64,000 nucleotides of DNA from Marinobacter salicampi (lineage in GTDB: Bacteria > Pseudomonadota > Gammaproteobacteria > Pseudomonadales > Oleiphilaceae). A model generated the notes under the pieces. It was not told the origin of the DNA. It saw nothing but the letters and a program-made list of their open reading frames with translations, and searched no databases. The position numbers and the translations under genes are program-made. The stretch spans positions 100,395 through 164,394 of the forward strand of contig NZ_JAAMPF010000022.1 of NCBI RefSeq assembly GCF_011074795.1, in the 5' to 3' direction. Below are positions 51,374 to 61,341 of this stretch, piece by piece (position 1 is the first letter of the stretch; each line of letters begins with the position of its first letter).

Positions 51374-53038
51374 ATGTCGCAACGGTCGGAAGCCGGGTCA
51401 GACGCAAAACCGGGCAATCGTCTCACGGTGGTTATTGCCCAACTGGACTTTCTGGTGGGCGACATTCCCGGTAACGCTCGGGATATCCTCGAGGCTGCCC
51501 GCAGTGCAGAGCGGGTGCACGGAGCGGATGTGGTGGTCTTCCCGGAGCTCTGCCTGACCGGCTATCCACCCGAGGACCTGCTGCTTCGCCCCAGCCTCGA
51601 CCTGCGTATCCAGGAGGCCCTGGATCAGCTTATGGCAGCGGAGCTCGATGCGGCCATAGTGATCGGGCTGCCTCTGAGGGAAAAGGGCCTGCTGTATAAC
51701 GGCGCCGCGGTTATCGACAAAGGCAGGATCACCGCCCGCTACTTCAAGCAGTTCCCTCCCAACTACCAGGTTTTCGATGAGAAACGGTATTTTGCCGAAG
51801 GTACCGAGCCCTGTGTGGTGGACATACGCGGTGTTCCTGTCGGCCTGACCGTATGCGAGGACATATGGAGCGATGGCCCGATCGAGTCAGCGGTGGCTGC
51901 CGGTGCCAAACTGATATTGAACCTCAATGCCTCTCCCTATGACATCGGCAAACAGGCCCGGCGCAAGGCCCTGCTTGAGCGTAAGGCCCAGGCAAATGGC
52001 ATCAGTATTGTCTACGCCAATCTGGTGGGTGGCCAGGATGAGCTGATTTTCGACGGTGGCTCCTTGGTGGTGGATCAGTACGGCCAGGTGGCGATGGAAG
52101 CTCCCCAGTTCAGCGAGGGGCTCTATGCCGTGGATTTCACCCACGAGCGCCACTGCCAGCCCGTATCCCAGCCGCTTCCAGAGGAGCCATCGCTGCCCCA
52201 CAACATCTACAGTGCGTTGGTACTGGGGGTTCGGGACTATGTGAATAAAAATGGCTTCAAATCTGTGGTGCTCGGCCTGTCGGGAGGCATTGACTCAGCA
52301 TTGACCCTGGCTATCGCAGTGGATGCCCTGGGCGCTGATCGGGTTCGGGCGGTCATGATGCCTTTCCGTTACACCGCAGACATGAGCCGTGAGGACGCCA
52401 GCACCCAGGCCAAAACCATGGGGGTGCAGTACGAAGTTTATTCAATCGAGCCCATGTACGATGCCTTTATGCAAACGCTGGCTGAGCCTTTTGCCGGCAC
52501 CGAGCCCGACACCACCGAGGAAAACCTCCAGGCACGGATTCGGGGGGTCATCCTGATGGCGCTTTCTAATAAATTTGGCGCCATGGTGCTCACTACCGGT
52601 AATAAAAGCGAGATGGCGGTGGGGTACTCCACCCTGTACGGCGATATGGCCGGCGGTTTCGATGCCCTGAAAGATGTACCGAAAACCCTGGTGTTCGAGC
52701 TTGCCCGCTACCGCAACGAGATTTCCCCGGTGATTCCCGACCGGGTCATTTCACGGCCGCCGTCAGCGGAACTGGCGCCGGGGCAGGAGGACAAGGACAG
52801 CCTTCCGGACTACGCCGTTCTGGACCAGATCCTGAATCTCTATGTGGAGCGGGATTACAGTGCGGAGGCGATTATTGCCGAAGGCTATGAGCGCGCCGAT
52901 GTCGAGCGTGTAACACGCCTTGTAGACGTTAATGAATACAAGCGGCGTCAGGCGCCCTTGGGTATCAGGATTACCGAGCGGGGCTTCGGTAAAGACCGTC
53001 GCTATCCGATCACCAATGGCTGGAAAATCGGCAAGTAG
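51374..53038 (+). CDS. nadE: Glutamine-dependent NAD+ synthetase
   Basis: NadE amidates nicotinic acid adenine dinucleotide to NAD using glutamine. The 554-residue two-domain protein has an N-terminal nitrilase-like glutaminase (Glu in FPELCLTGYPPEDLL, Lys near YFKQFPPNYQVFDE, Cys in VGLTVCEDIW) and a C-terminal synthetase with the PP-loop LSGGIDSALTL. The ATG at 51374 has AGGAG at correct spacing; the frame opens 29 codons earlier with no such site. It converges on bamD. Confidence 0.95.
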   Translation: MSQRSEAGSDAKPGNRLTVVIAQLDFLVGDIPGNARDILEAARSAERVHGADVVVFPELCLTGYPPEDLLLRPSLDLRIQEALDQLMAAELDAAIVIGLPLREKGLLYNGAAVIDKGRITARYFKQFPPNYQVFDEKRYFAEGTEPCVVDIRGVPVGLTVCEDIWSDGPIESAVAAGAKLILNLNASPYDIGKQARRKALLERKAQANGISIVYANLVGGQDELIFDGGSLVVDQYGQVAMEAPQFSEGLYAVDFTHERHCQPVSQPLPEEPSLPHNIYSALVLGVRDYVNKNGFKSVVLGLSGGIDSALTLAIAVDALGADRVRAVMMPFRYTADMSREDASTQAKTMGVQYEVYSIEPMYDAFMQTLAEPFAGTEPDTTEENLQARIRGVILMALSNKFGAMVLTTGNKSEMAVGYSTLYGDMAGGFDALKDVPKTLVFELARYRNEISPVIPDRVISRPPSAELAPGQEDKDSLPDYAVLDQILNLYVERDYSAEAIIAEGYERADVERVTRLVDVNEYKRRQAPLGIRITERGFGKDRRYPITNGWKIGK

Positions 53039-53119
53039 CGAGTAGGGCAGTAGTAAGCAGTAGTTCGATGAGAGGCCCCGGGGCAGATGGCTGGAGGCTG
53101 CCCAGCCCCGGCTCGGAGT

Positions 53120-53950
53120 TTACTCGTCGCCCATCAGACCAAAGGTCACGACACTGCCAAGGGAGCGGTCTTCCCGCTTGAGAATAGAAGGCTGGAACTC
53201 CATGTCTTCATTAAAAGCGTCGCTGTCAGGATAGTTCAGTGCCAGGAGTCGGATGGCGTCTTCCGCGCCCTTTTTCAGATCCATGAACTGAAAGGTTTCT
53301 GCCAGAATGATCAGGGCTTCTTCCGTGGCCGGCGTAGACGGGAAATTCTCCACCACATAGCGGGCCCGGTTGTTGGCGGCCACGTAGGCTTCACGCTTGA
53401 TGTAATAGCGCGCTGCGTGCAATTCCTGTTCAGCCATCCGGTTACGGACCGCAATCATGCGCTGGCGGGCATCGGCCACGTAATCACTGTTCGGATAGCG
53501 GTTCAGCAGTTCCGAGAAATCACGGAAGGCCCTGAGCTGCTCGCCCGGGTCACGCTCTGACACATCAATGGGGAAATACCGGGCCGCTAGGCTGATATCA
53601 AGGTTGTAGGAAGCCAGGCCCCGCATATAGAGGGCGTAGTCAGCATTCTCACTCTGGGGGTTCAGGCGCAAGAAGCGGTCAGCCGCTGCCCGGGAGCCTT
53701 CCAGGTCGAGGTTCTGATAGCGGGCATAAATGAGGTCTAGCTGCGCCTGCTCGGCATAGCGCCCAAACGGATAGTAGGTTTCCAGTGAGTCGAGGTTGCT
53801 CTCGGCTTCATTGAAGTTGCCGGACTTCATGGCTGAACGGGCGTTCTCGTAATAGGTTTCTTCCGGCAGAACTTCTTCTTTCTGATTGGACGAACAGGCA
53901 CTGATCAGTACAAAAACGAACAATAGGAGTAATCGAAAACCTGATCTCAT
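53120..53950 (-). CDS. bamD: Outer membrane assembly lipoprotein BamD
   Basis: BamD is the essential lipoprotein of the BAM complex that inserts beta-barrels such as PilQ into the outer membrane. The 276-residue protein has a lipobox LISAC with lipidated Cys19, followed by SSNQKEE, and a run of TPR helices: YYENARSAMKSGNFNEAESN, LDSLETYYPFGRYAEQAQLD. The region LRAFRDFSELLNRYPNSDY is diagnostic. It is divergent from rluD, the conserved arrangement in gammaproteobacteria. Confidence 0.96.
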   Translation of the reverse strand: MRSGFRLLLLFVFVLISACSSNQKEEVLPEETYYENARSAMKSGNFNEAESNLDSLETYYPFGRYAEQAQLDLIYARYQNLDLEGSRAAADRFLRLNPQSENADYALYMRGLASYNLDISLAARYFPIDVSERDPGEQLRAFRDFSELLNRYPNSDYVADARQRMIAVRNRMAEQELHAARYYIKREAYVAANNRARYVVENFPSTPATEEALIILAETFQFMDLKKGAEDAIRLLALNYPDSDAFNEDMEFQPSILKREDRSLGSVVTFGLMGDE

Positions 53951-53962
53951 GCCGGAATCCCG

Positions 53963-53968
53963 TATAAT
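53963..53968 (+). promoter_or_regulatory. Possible -10 box of rluD
   Basis: TATAAT on the plus strand in the bamD-rluD gap, about 150 bases before rluD. A minus-strand TACAAT near 53990-53995 could serve bamD. Neither has a convincing -35. Confidence 0.4.
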
Positions 53969-54120
53969 GAAAAACGTGTTGAGCGCTCGACATTGTAGCG
54001 GGGTTAAAGCTCCGTGTGCAGGGTCCGTTCACCTTTACGTGGCTTTTTCTGCCATCCGTGCCAGGGTCTTTAACAAGAAGACCCGGTTCTTCTTACTATC
54101 TTCAACCGCCTGGGGCGTGA

Positions 54121-55098
54121 ATGACCTCCGATAACCGAATTACTGCCGATTTTCAGGTTCCCCCTGAGCTTAGCGATCGCCGCCTCGACCAGGCCGTCGC
54201 CGAACTTTTGCCGGAGCACTCGCGCTCCAGGCTCCAGGGCTGGATCAAAGCCGGTGCCCTTACGGTGAACGGCAAGCAGTATAAGCCTCGGGACAAGGTC
54301 ATGCTGGACGATCACATTCACCTGGATGCCGAGCCTGAGGCCCAGGTCACCTGGCAGGCTGAGTCCATCTCCCTGGATATTGTCTACGAAGACGAGCACC
54401 TGCTGGTGATCAACAAGCCAGCTGGCCTGGTGGTTCACCCTGCCGCAGGTCATGCCGACGGCACCCTGGTCAACGCTCTCCTACATTACGCCCCCGAGGT
54501 GGAGAATCTGCCTAGGGCGGGAATTGTGCACCGCCTCGATAAGGACACTTCCGGCATCATGGTGGTGGCTCGCAGTCTGGTTGCGCATACCTCGCTGGTT
54601 GACCAGCTGCAGACCCGGACTATGGGGCGGGAATACGAAGCCGTGGTGGTCGGTACCATGACCGGGGGTGCCACGGTTGATGCTCCCATTGGCCGGCATC
54701 CGCGTGAGCGCAAGAAAATGGCGGTGGTCCCTTCCGGCAAACCGGCGGTGACTCACTATCGGGTGCAGGAGCGGTTTGCCGCCCATACGCATATCCACTG
54801 CAAGCTGGAAAGCGGTCGCACCCACCAGATTCGCGTTCACCTAGCCCATGTGCGGCACCCTCTGGTTGGCGACCAGATGTATGGCGGTCGTTTGCGCCTG
54901 CCAAAAGGCAGCACCGATGCACTCCGTGACGTGCTGGCCGGTTTTCATCGCCAGGCACTGCACGCCCGTCGGCTGACACTGGAGCACCCGGTCAACCGTG
55001 AAACACTCAGTTGGGAAGTAGCCCGGCCGTCAGATATGGACGTTCTGATAGAGGCCCTGCGTGCACATGTGAGGGAAATCGCTGCCGATGCCTACTGA
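54121..55098 (+). CDS. rluD: 23S rRNA pseudouridine synthase RluD
   Basis: RluD forms pseudouridines 1911, 1915 and 1917 in helix 69 of 23S rRNA. The 325-residue protein has an N-terminal S4 RNA-binding domain (about 15-75) and the catalytic HRLDKDTSG motif with Asp140, close to the known E. coli Asp139. GRTHQIRVHLAHVRHPLVGD is the conserved C-terminal block. pgeF overlaps its 3' end by 11 bases, as is usual for rluD-yfiH. Confidence 0.96.
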   Translation: MTSDNRITADFQVPPELSDRRLDQAVAELLPEHSRSRLQGWIKAGALTVNGKQYKPRDKVMLDDHIHLDAEPEAQVTWQAESISLDIVYEDEHLLVINKPAGLVVHPAAGHADGTLVNALLHYAPEVENLPRAGIVHRLDKDTSGIMVVARSLVAHTSLVDQLQTRTMGREYEAVVVGTMTGGATVDAPIGRHPRERKKMAVVPSGKPAVTHYRVQERFAAHTHIHCKLESGRTHQIRVHLAHVRHPLVGDQMYGGRLRLPKGSTDALRDVLAGFHRQALHARRLTLEHPVNRETLSWEVARPSDMDVLIEALRAHVREIAADAY

Positions 55099-55840
55099 TC
55101 TCCCGGTGCTGAAGCCGGACTGGCCTGCCCCGGCGTCGGTCCGGGCACTAAGCACCACCCGGTTGGGGGGCGTGAGCGACGCACCCTGGGATTCACTGAA
55201 TCTGGGCAGTCATGTGGCTGATGATGAGCTCCATGTCATGGCCAACAGACGTTTACTGGCCAGCCATGCAGGCCTTGAGCCCGCTCAAATCCACTGGTTG
55301 GAGCAGGTGCATGGCAATCACGTCCACAGGGCCGATGGCGCAAGCCGTATCGAAACACCCTGCGCCGATGCCTGCATGACGGTTACGCCCAATCAGGCCT
55401 GTGCCATTCTGACCGCAGACTGCCTGCCGGTGCTGCTGTGTGATGTCAGCGGCACCCGGGTAGGTGCCGCTCATGCCGGATGGCGTGGGCTCAGCGGAGG
55501 CGTCCTGGAGGCACTGGTGGCCTGCCTGTCGCCGGCCCACGAGCTGATGGCCTGGCTTGGCCCGGCCATTGGTCCCCGGCACTTCGAAGTTGGTCCTGAA
55601 GTCCGTGAAACCTTTGTCGCATCTTATCCGGATGCCGGTCAGGCCTTTACCGTAAGTGGTGATCGGCCCGGGCATTACCTGGCTGATCTTTGGGAGCTGG
55701 CCAGACAGCGCCTCAGGCGCGCGGGCGTTACGCAGATATACGGCGGGGGCATCTGCACAGTCTCTGATCCGGCCCGCTTCTTTTCCTATCGCCGCGATGG
55801 AAAAACCGGCCGCATGGCCACGTTGATCTGGTTAACTTGA
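55088..55840 (+). CDS. pgeF: Peptidoglycan editing factor PgeF (YfiH, multicopper-oxidase-like)
   Basis: YfiH-family proteins are zinc or copper enzymes with purine nucleoside cleavage activity and, in E. coli, prevent misincorporation of L-Ser for L-Ala into peptidoglycan. The 250-residue protein has WLEQVHGNHVH, the Cys of ILTADCLPVLLCD and HAGWRGLSGGVLEA, the three metal-ligand blocks, plus GPAIGPRHFEVG. It is translationally coupled to rluD by overlap. A small CGTCA/TGACG stem follows the stop. Confidence 0.92.
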   Translation: MPTDLPVLKPDWPAPASVRALSTTRLGGVSDAPWDSLNLGSHVADDELHVMANRRLLASHAGLEPAQIHWLEQVHGNHVHRADGASRIETPCADACMTVTPNQACAILTADCLPVLLCDVSGTRVGAAHAGWRGLSGGVLEALVACLSPAHELMAWLGPAIGPRHFEVGPEVRETFVASYPDAGQAFTVSGDRPGHYLADLWELARQRLRRAGVTQIYGGGICTVSDPARFFSYRRDGKTGRMATLIWLT

Positions 55841-55877
55841 CTGGCGTCAATTTTCTGACGTTATTTCTCTCCTACTG

Positions 55878-55905
55878 CTTGAAGTCCCCATTCCCGTCCC
55901 TACAT
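55878..55905 (+). promoter_or_regulatory. Sigma-32 (heat shock) promoter of clpB
   Basis: CTTGAA (55878-55883) and CCCTACAT (55898-55905) with a 14-base spacer match the RpoH pattern CTTGAA / CCCCATnT. Heat-shock control of clpB is well established in the group. Confidence 0.65.
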
Positions 55906-55957
55906 TAAGGGCATGACCCGGCGTTTCCGGCTGTGCCTGTTCAAGCACACTCTGTTA

Positions 55958-55980
55958 CCGCTCCCTTCAGGTTGGAGCGG
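55958..55980 (+). promoter_or_regulatory. Hairpin in clpB 5' leader
   Basis: CCGCTCC (55958-55964) pairs with GGAGCGG (55974-55980) across a 9-base loop, in a predicted leader of about 118 bases, 49 bases before the ATG. It could stabilise the message or act in thermal control. Confidence 0.45.
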
Positions 55981-56029
55981 GGCAGGGCCATAGGAAGCGC
56001 CCGCACCACTGAATCAGGGATACCTTATT

Positions 56030-58606
56030 ATGCGAATCGATAAACTCACCAGCCGTCTGCAGTCAGCACTTGCTGATGCCCAGTCCATTGCGGTTGGCAA
56101 GGACCATAACTTTATTGAGCCCCTGCATCTGATGCAGGCGCTTCTGGATCAGCGGGACGGCTCCATCAAGCCCCTGCTGAAGCAGGTTGGGGCAGACCCG
56201 GGCCGTATCAGGCAAGCGGTGGCCCGTGAAATAGACAACCTGCCCGAGGTGCCTAACTCAGCGGGTGACGTCGCCATGTCCAACGATATGGGGCGCTTGT
56301 TCAACATTGCCGACCGGACCGCCCAGAAACGCGGCGACCAGTTCATTTCCAGTGAGCTCATGCTGCTAGCTGCGCTGGAAGACCGCGGTACCCTGGGGCG
56401 AGTTCTGCGTGAAAACAATCTGGACAAAAGGGCGCTCGAGGCCGCCATCGACGAGGTCCGTGGTGGCGAAGGGGTGGATGACCCCGGAGCGGAGGAAAAC
56501 CGCCAGGCCCTTGCCAAGTACACTATCGACCTGACGGAGCGTGCGCGGGACGGCAAGCTGGACCCGGTGATTGGTCGTGACGACGAAATCCGGCGCACGA
56601 TTCAGGTGCTCCAGCGTCGTCGCAAGAACAACCCGGTGCTGATCGGGGAGCCTGGCGTGGGTAAAACGGCCATCGTTGAGGGTCTGGCCCAGCGAATCGT
56701 CAACGGCGAAGTTCCGGAAGGTCTTAAGGACAAGAAAGTGCTGTCGCTGGATATGGGCTCGCTGCTGGCAGGTGCCAAGTTCCGTGGCGATTTCGAGGAG
56801 CGGCTCAAAGCATTGCTGAACGAGTTGTCCAAGCAGGAAGGTCGTATCATCCTGTTTATCGACGAGATTCACACCATGGTGGGTGCCGGCAAGGCCGAAG
56901 GCTCCATGGACGCGGGCAATATGCTCAAGCCAGCCCTGGCCCGCGGCGAACTTCATTGTGTGGGCGCGACCACCCTGGACGAATATCGCGAGAACATCGA
57001 AAAAGACGCGGCCCTGGAGCGGCGATTCCAGAAAGTCCTCGTCTCCGAACCCAATGAAGAAGACACCATTGCCATTCTCCGGGGGCTGAAAGAGCGTTAC
57101 GAGGTCCATCACGGGGTGGAAGTGACCGACGGGGCCATTATCGCGGCGGCCCGGTTATCTCATCGCTACATTGCCGACCGGCAGTTACCGGACAAAGCGA
57201 TTGATCTTGTGGATGAGGCCGCGAGCCAGATCCGTATGGAGATGGATTCCAAACCTGAGCCCCTGGACCGGCTCGAACGCCGTCTCATCCAGCTCAAGAT
57301 TGAGCGGGAGGCGTTGAAGAAGGAAACCGACCCCAACTCCATCAAGCGCCTGAACGAACTTAATGACGTCATCGCAGGTGTCGAGCGTGAATTCGCTGAT
57401 CTGGAGGAGGTCTGGAACACCGAAAAAGCTGCATTGCATGGCTCCCAGAAAATTAAGAGTCAGCTCGAGCAGGCCCGTATTGATCTGGAAACCGCGCGTC
57501 GCTCCGGCGACCTGGGCAAAATGTCTGAGCTGCAGTATGGTCGCATTCCAGAGCTGGAGCGTCAGCTGGATATGGCCAGTCAGGCGGAAATGATGGAAAT
57601 GACCCTTCTCCGGAATCGCGTCACCGACGAAGAAATCGCCGAGGTGGTTTCCAAGTGGACCGGTATTCCTGTGTCGAAGATGCTGGAGGGGGAGCGGGAC
57701 AAGCTCATGCGGATGGAGGCCGAGCTTCATAACCGTGTTATCGGCCAGGATGAGGCTGTGGAAGCGGTTGCCAATGCGGTGCGCCGTTCCCGCGCCGGGC
57801 TGTCAGACCCTCACAGGCCTAATGGCTCGTTCCTGTTCCTCGGCCCCACTGGTGTAGGTAAGACAGAGCTCTGCAAGGCCCTGGCGTCGTTCCTGTTTGA
57901 CACGGAAGAGGCCATGGTGCGTATCGACATGTCCGAATTCATGGAGAAACACTCGGTAGCCAGGCTGATTGGTGCGCCTCCCGGTTATGTGGGCTATGAA
58001 GAAGGCGGGTACCTGACTGAAGCGGTGCGTCGCAGGCCCTACTCGGTTTTGCTGCTGGATGAGGTCGAAAAAGCTCATCCTGATGTATTCAATATCCTGC
58101 TTCAGGTGCTTGAGGATGGCCGGCTTACCGATGGCCAGGGACGTACGGTGGATTTCCGCAATACCGTCATCGTCATGACCTCCAACCTGGGTTCAGACAT
58201 CATTCAGCAGAAAGCCGGGGAAGATAATTACGAGGACATGAAGCAGGCGGTCATGGAAGTGGTCGGGACCCACTTCCGCCCCGAGTTTATCAACCGCGTG
58301 GATGAGGTGGTGGTTTTCCATCCTCTTGCAGAAAGCCAGATCCAGGGCATTGCAAAGGTCCAGATCGAGTTGCTGAACAAGCGCCTGAAGGATCAGGACA
58401 TGACCCTGGAGCTGGACGAGCCGGCAATGAACCTGCTTGCGAAAGTGGGGTACGACCCGGTGTATGGCGCAAGGCCGCTCAAGCGGGCCATCCAACGGAT
58501 GATCGAGAACCCGCTTGCCCAGCGCTTGCTGAAAGGTGAGTTCGTGCCCGGCGATGCCATCCGGGGAACGGTGGAAGACGGCAAGCTGACCTTCACCAAA
58601 GGCTGA
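56030..58606 (+). CDS. clpB: Disaggregase chaperone ClpB
   Basis: ClpB works with DnaK to rescue aggregated proteins after heat stress. The 858-residue protein has the N domain (1-145), NBD1 with Walker A GEPGVGKT (Lys212-Thr213), the coiled-coil M domain (about 410-520) and NBD2 with GPTGVGKT (Lys611-Thr612). These lysine positions equal those in E. coli Clp[21 protein letters not shown] and the sensor regions are normal. A sigma-32-type promoter precedes it. Confidence 0.98.
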   Translation: MRIDKLTSRLQSALADAQSIAVGKDHNFIEPLHLMQALLDQRDGSIKPLLKQVGADPGRIRQAVAREIDNLPEVPNSAGDVAMSNDMGRLFNIADRTAQKRGDQFISSELMLLAALEDRGTLGRVLRENNLDKRALEAAIDEVRGGEGVDDPGAEENRQALAKYTIDLTERARDGKLDPVIGRDDEIRRTIQVLQRRRKNNPVLIGEPGVGKTAIVEGLAQRIVNGEVPEGLKDKKVLSLDMGSLLAGAKFRGDFEERLKALLNELSKQEGRIILFIDEIHTMVGAGKAEGSMDAGNMLKPALARGELHCVGATTLDEYRENIEKDAALERRFQKVLVSEPNEEDTIAILRGLKERYEVHHGVEVTDGAIIAAARLSHRYIADRQLPDKAIDLVDEAASQIRMEMDSKPEPLDRLERRLIQLKIEREALKKETDPNSIKRLNELNDVIAGVEREFADLEEVWNTEKAALHGSQKIKSQLEQARIDLETARRSGDLGKMSELQYGRIPELERQLDMASQAEMMEMTLLRNRVTDEEIAEVVSKWTGIPVSKMLEGERDKLMRMEAELHNRVIGQDEAVEAVANAVRRSRAGLSDPHRPNGSFLFLGPTGVGKTELCKALASFLFDTEEAMVRIDMSEFMEKHSVARLIGAPPGYVGYEEGGYLTEAVRRRPYSVLLLDEVEKAHPDVFNILLQVLEDGRLTDGQGRTVDFRNTVIVMTSNLGSDIIQQKAGEDNYEDMKQAVMEVVGTHFRPEFINRVDEVVVFHPLAESQIQGIAKVQIELLNKRLKDQDMTLELDEPAMNLLAKVGYDPVYGARPLKRAIQRMIENPLAQRLLKGEFVPGDAIRGTVEDGKLTFTKG

Positions 58607-58654
58607 CCAAGGTGACCGGGCGGACCTGTGTTGCCGCCCGGCTTCTTGCGTTGA

Positions 58655-59098
58655 CTAGCAGTTAGCGTCCGCTATTTCCTGAAACCGAACGCTTTGCTCT
58701 GCGATTTCCTCAGGCCCCAGGTAGCGCTGTTCGCCATTTTCTTCCACCTTGATGCGGGCGTTTGAATCGAGGACGTTGAGGTTACTGCGGGCTGTTTCGC
58801 AGTTGGCGGTACGTTGCTTGCGCCGGGCTTCTTCCTGGGCGGTTTCTGCCTCTCGTTGCTGGCCCTCCTGCTGGCTTGCAGTCAGGCTTTCCAGCTGTTC
58901 CTGGGCACTAGGGGGCTGCTTCAGCTTGCTGGACGTGCCCGAGCGCAACTTGACGGATTCAGTTTCACGTCCGGTCGGCTGGCGGTCGCCAAAGTGGGTT
59001 ACGCCCTCATCGTCGGTCCATTTATAAACCGAAGCGCTGGAAGCCAGGGCAGGGGCTAAAATAACCACAGTGGCCATAACAAGAATTTTTATGCTCAT
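58655..59098 (-). CDS. DUF4124 domain periplasmic protein
   Basis: A 147-residue exported protein. The ATG at 59098 gives a signal peptide (MSIKILVMATVVILAPALAS) cleaved near ASSA; the frame opens 34 codons earlier but without a secretory signal. The DUF4124 domain is at about 24-60: VYKWTDDEGVTHFGDRQP. A Glu/Gln/Ala-rich coiled coil (about 70-105) and a C-terminal part with YLGPEEIAEQ follow. Two Cys (ANCETA and the final ADANC) may pair. The family is widespread in gammaproteobacteria and its role is unknown. It converges on clpB and diverges from ilvI. Confidence 0.82.
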   Translation of the reverse strand: MSIKILVMATVVILAPALASSASVYKWTDDEGVTHFGDRQPTGRETESVKLRSGTSSKLKQPPSAQEQLESLTASQQEGQQREAETAQEEARRKQRTANCETARSNLNVLDSNARIKVEENGEQRYLGPEEIAEQSVRFQEIADANC

Positions 59099-59301
59099 GG
59101 GTACGCTCACACTACGTTTTCCGAAAGTCGGAATTGCTGAAAAACAGGGAACGCTGAAAAAAGAAGCACTCAGCTGCCTCCTGTGTGCAGGTAGACCCAT
59201 GGTGCCACGGATAATCTGCGTTTGCCCAAGCTTAGTTCAAATCTGTGCGCTAAGTATGTTCTGTTTCCGTACCAACTTGTCAGCTAATCGTCTCTGCGCT
59301 A

Positions 59302-59329
59302 TTGACAGAGAGTTTCCGGCTGTCAAAAT
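59302..59329 (+). promoter_or_regulatory. Predicted promoter of ilvI-ilvH-ilvC
   Basis: A perfect TTGACA (59302-59307) is followed after 16 bases by CAAAAT (59324-59329). Confidence 0.5.
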
Positions 59330-59407
59330 TACCGACTGCCTGAAAATAGGGGTCAATGCGGCAGGCAATCCCGAGCAGTATTCCCCGTGATTACCACACT
59401 GAACGCT

Positions 59408-59446
59408 CCGCGCAACTGTCGCGGAATGGTCGTTGCTTTCAGCAAC
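59408..59446 (+). promoter_or_regulatory. Two adjacent hairpins in ilvI leader
   Basis: CCGCG (59408-59412) pairs with CGCGG (59420-59424), and GTTGCT (59432-59437) with AGCAAC (59441-59446) around a TTC loop. They lie about 70 bases into the predicted transcript. No T tract follows the second, so a classical attenuator is not shown. Confidence 0.45.
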
Positions 59447-59617
59447 CCGGTGTTTAACCGTCCTCCGGCACCCTCAGGAGCGCGGTTGGCCAGGAGACAA
59501 CCTCTCGTCTGATAGTGTGGCGGAATATCCGGCTTGCCTTCCAAAAGAGGCGCAGGGCCGGAGATCCAGGCAACCGGGGCCATCCCGGCACATTCACTCG
59601 TATAGAGGGTAGAAAAC

Positions 59618-61336
59618 GTGGAGCTATTGTCTGGCGCCGACATGCTGATCCGGTCCCTTCAGGATGAGGGTATCGAATACATATACGGCTATCCGGGCGG
59701 TGCAGCATTACATATATATGATGCGCTGTTCCGACAGGATAAAGTCAAACACATACTTGTTCGCCACGAGCAGGCCGCCGTCCATATGGCTGACGGTTAT
59801 GCCCGTGCCAGCGGCAAGCCCGGTACCGTTCTGGTGACTTCAGGTCCAGGCGCTACCAACACCATCACCGGCATCGCTACCGCTTTCATGGATTCCATTC
59901 CTATGGTGGTTCTGTGTGGCCAGGTCGCGTCAACCCTGATAGGGGAAGACGCCTTCCAGGAAACCGATATGATCGGTGTCTCCCGGCCTGTGGTTAAGCA
60001 CAACATCAGCGTCCGCCACCCGGAAGAGATTCCAGAGGTGATTCGCAGGGCTTATTACATCGCCTCCACCGGCCGTCCCGGACCGGTTGTGGTGGATATC
60101 CCCAAGGATATGACAACGCCCAATGAGCGCTACGAGTACGTCTTCCCCAAGAAGGTGAAACTGCGCTCCTACAACCCGGCCATCCGAGGTCATGCCGGCC
60201 AGATCAAAAAAGCCGTCGACATGCTGATGGCGGCCAAGCGGCCCATCATTTACGCCGGTGGCGGTGTGGTGCTGGGTAAGGCCTCGAAGGAACTGACCGA
60301 GCTGGCGCATAAACTTGGCTTTCCGGTCACCAATACCCTCATGGGTATCGGCGGCTTCCCGGCGACGGACAAGCAGTCCCTGGGCTGGCTTGGTATGCAC
60401 GGGACTTACGAGTCCAATATGGCGATGCACCATTCGGACCTGATCCTGGCCGTCGGCGCCCGCTTTGACGACCGGGTCACCAATGCTACGGAAAAGTTCT
60501 GTCCTGGTGCGCGGATCGTTCATATTGATATTGATCCGGCCTCCATTTCCAAAACCATTGATGCGGACGTGCCAATCGTCGGACCCGTTGATGCGGTGCT
60601 AAAGGAAATGCTTGGCCTGGTGGCGGAAAGCAAGGAAAGGCCCGACGCCGAAGCGTTGAAGTCCTGGTGGAAGCAGATCGATGAGTGGCGTGCCTTCCAT
60701 GGCATGCGCTACGAAACCAGTGACACCCATATCAAGCCTCAGGAAGTGATCGAGGCTATCTGGCGGATCACCAACGGCGACGCCTATGTGACCTCGGACG
60801 TGGGCCAGCACCAGATGTTCGCAGCCCAGTACTACAAGTTCGACAAGCCCAATCGCTGGATCAATTCCGGCGGCCTGGGGACCATGGGGTTTGGTTTACC
60901 TGCAGCCATGGGCGTCAAGCTCAGCTACCCCGACAGTGAAGTTGTCTGTGTCACCGGGGAAGGCAGTATCCAGATGAACATCCAGGAGCTGTCCACCTGT
61001 AGCCAGTACAACCTGCCGGTTAAAATCGTCAATCTTAACAACCAGGCCCTGGGCATGGTTAAGCAGTGGCAGGATATGAACTACGAGTCCCGTCACTCCC
61101 AGTCTTACATGGGATCCCTGCCGGATTTCGTCAAGCTGGCCGAAGCCTATGGCCACGTTGGCATCCGGATCGACAGGAAGGAAGAGCTTGAGCCCAAACT
61201 GCGCGAAGCCTTCGCCATGAAAGACAAGCTGGTGTTCCTCGATATCTATGTGGATCCGTTTGAGCACGTTTACCCCATGCAGGTAGCGCGCGGTTCCATG
61301 AAGGATATGTGGCTCAGCAAAACGGAGAGGGTCTGA
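59618..61336 (+). CDS. ilvI: Acetolactate synthase large subunit
   Basis: The enzyme condenses pyruvate to acetolactate (or with 2-ketobutyrate) using thiamine diphosphate, the first common step to valine, leucine and isoleucine. The 572-residue protein has [18 protein letters not shown], catalytic Glu51 in [16 protein letters not shown], and the thiamine diphosphate motif as [15 protein letters not shown], with Glu where E. coli has Asp (GDG). The start is GTG at 59618 with GAGGG upstream. ilvH follows 5 bases after the stop. Confidence 0.96.
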   Translation: MELLSGADMLIRSLQDEGIEYIYGYPGGAALHIYDALFRQDKVKHILVRHEQAAVHMADGYARASGKPGTVLVTSGPGATNTITGIATAFMDSIPMVVLCGQVASTLIGEDAFQETDMIGVSRPVVKHNISVRHPEEIPEVIRRAYYIASTGRPGPVVVDIPKDMTTPNERYEYVFPKKVKLRSYNPAIRGHAGQIKKAVDMLMAAKRPIIYAGGGVVLGKASKELTELAHKLGFPVTNTLMGIGGFPATDKQSLGWLGMHGTYESNMAMHHSDLILAVGARFDDRVTNATEKFCPGARIVHIDIDPASISKTIDADVPIVGPVDAVLKEMLGLVAESKERPDAEALKSWWKQIDEWRAFHGMRYETSDTHIKPQEVIEAIWRITNGDAYVTSDVGQHQMFAAQYYKFDKPNRWINSGGLGTMGFGLPAAMGVKLSYPDSEVVCVTGEGSIQMNIQELSTCSQYNLPVKIVNLNNQALGMVKQWQDMNYESRHSQSYMGSLPDFVKLAEAYGHVGIRIDRKEELEPKLREAFAMKDKLVFLDIYVDPFEHVYPMQVARGSMKDMWLSKTERV

Positions 61337-61341
61337 TAACC

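Larger units (their letters stand above)
59099..59617 (+). promoter_or_regulatory. Long ilvI leader and intergenic region (519 bases)
   Basis: No convincing gene is seen here. The region holds a promoter candidate (59302-59329), two small hairpins (59408-59446), and an in-frame GTG-started stretch of 42 codons (59387-59515) ending in TGA that includes MVVAF and PLV but is not strongly enriched for Ile, Val or Leu codons. The predicted leader of about 280 bases suggests RNA-level control of the branched-chain operon. Confidence 0.5.

Noticed and set aside
53039..53119. GC-rich palindromes between nadE and bamD
   Set aside because: The GGGGC/GCCCC pairings are possible in several ways, with no T tract. 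A terminator is likely but cannot be placed.
60950..60980. GEG in place of GDG in the acetolactate synthase thiamine diphosphate motif
   Set aside because: A conservative change that I recall from pseudomonad enzymes. All other catalytic features are intact, so it is noted only in the gene entry.
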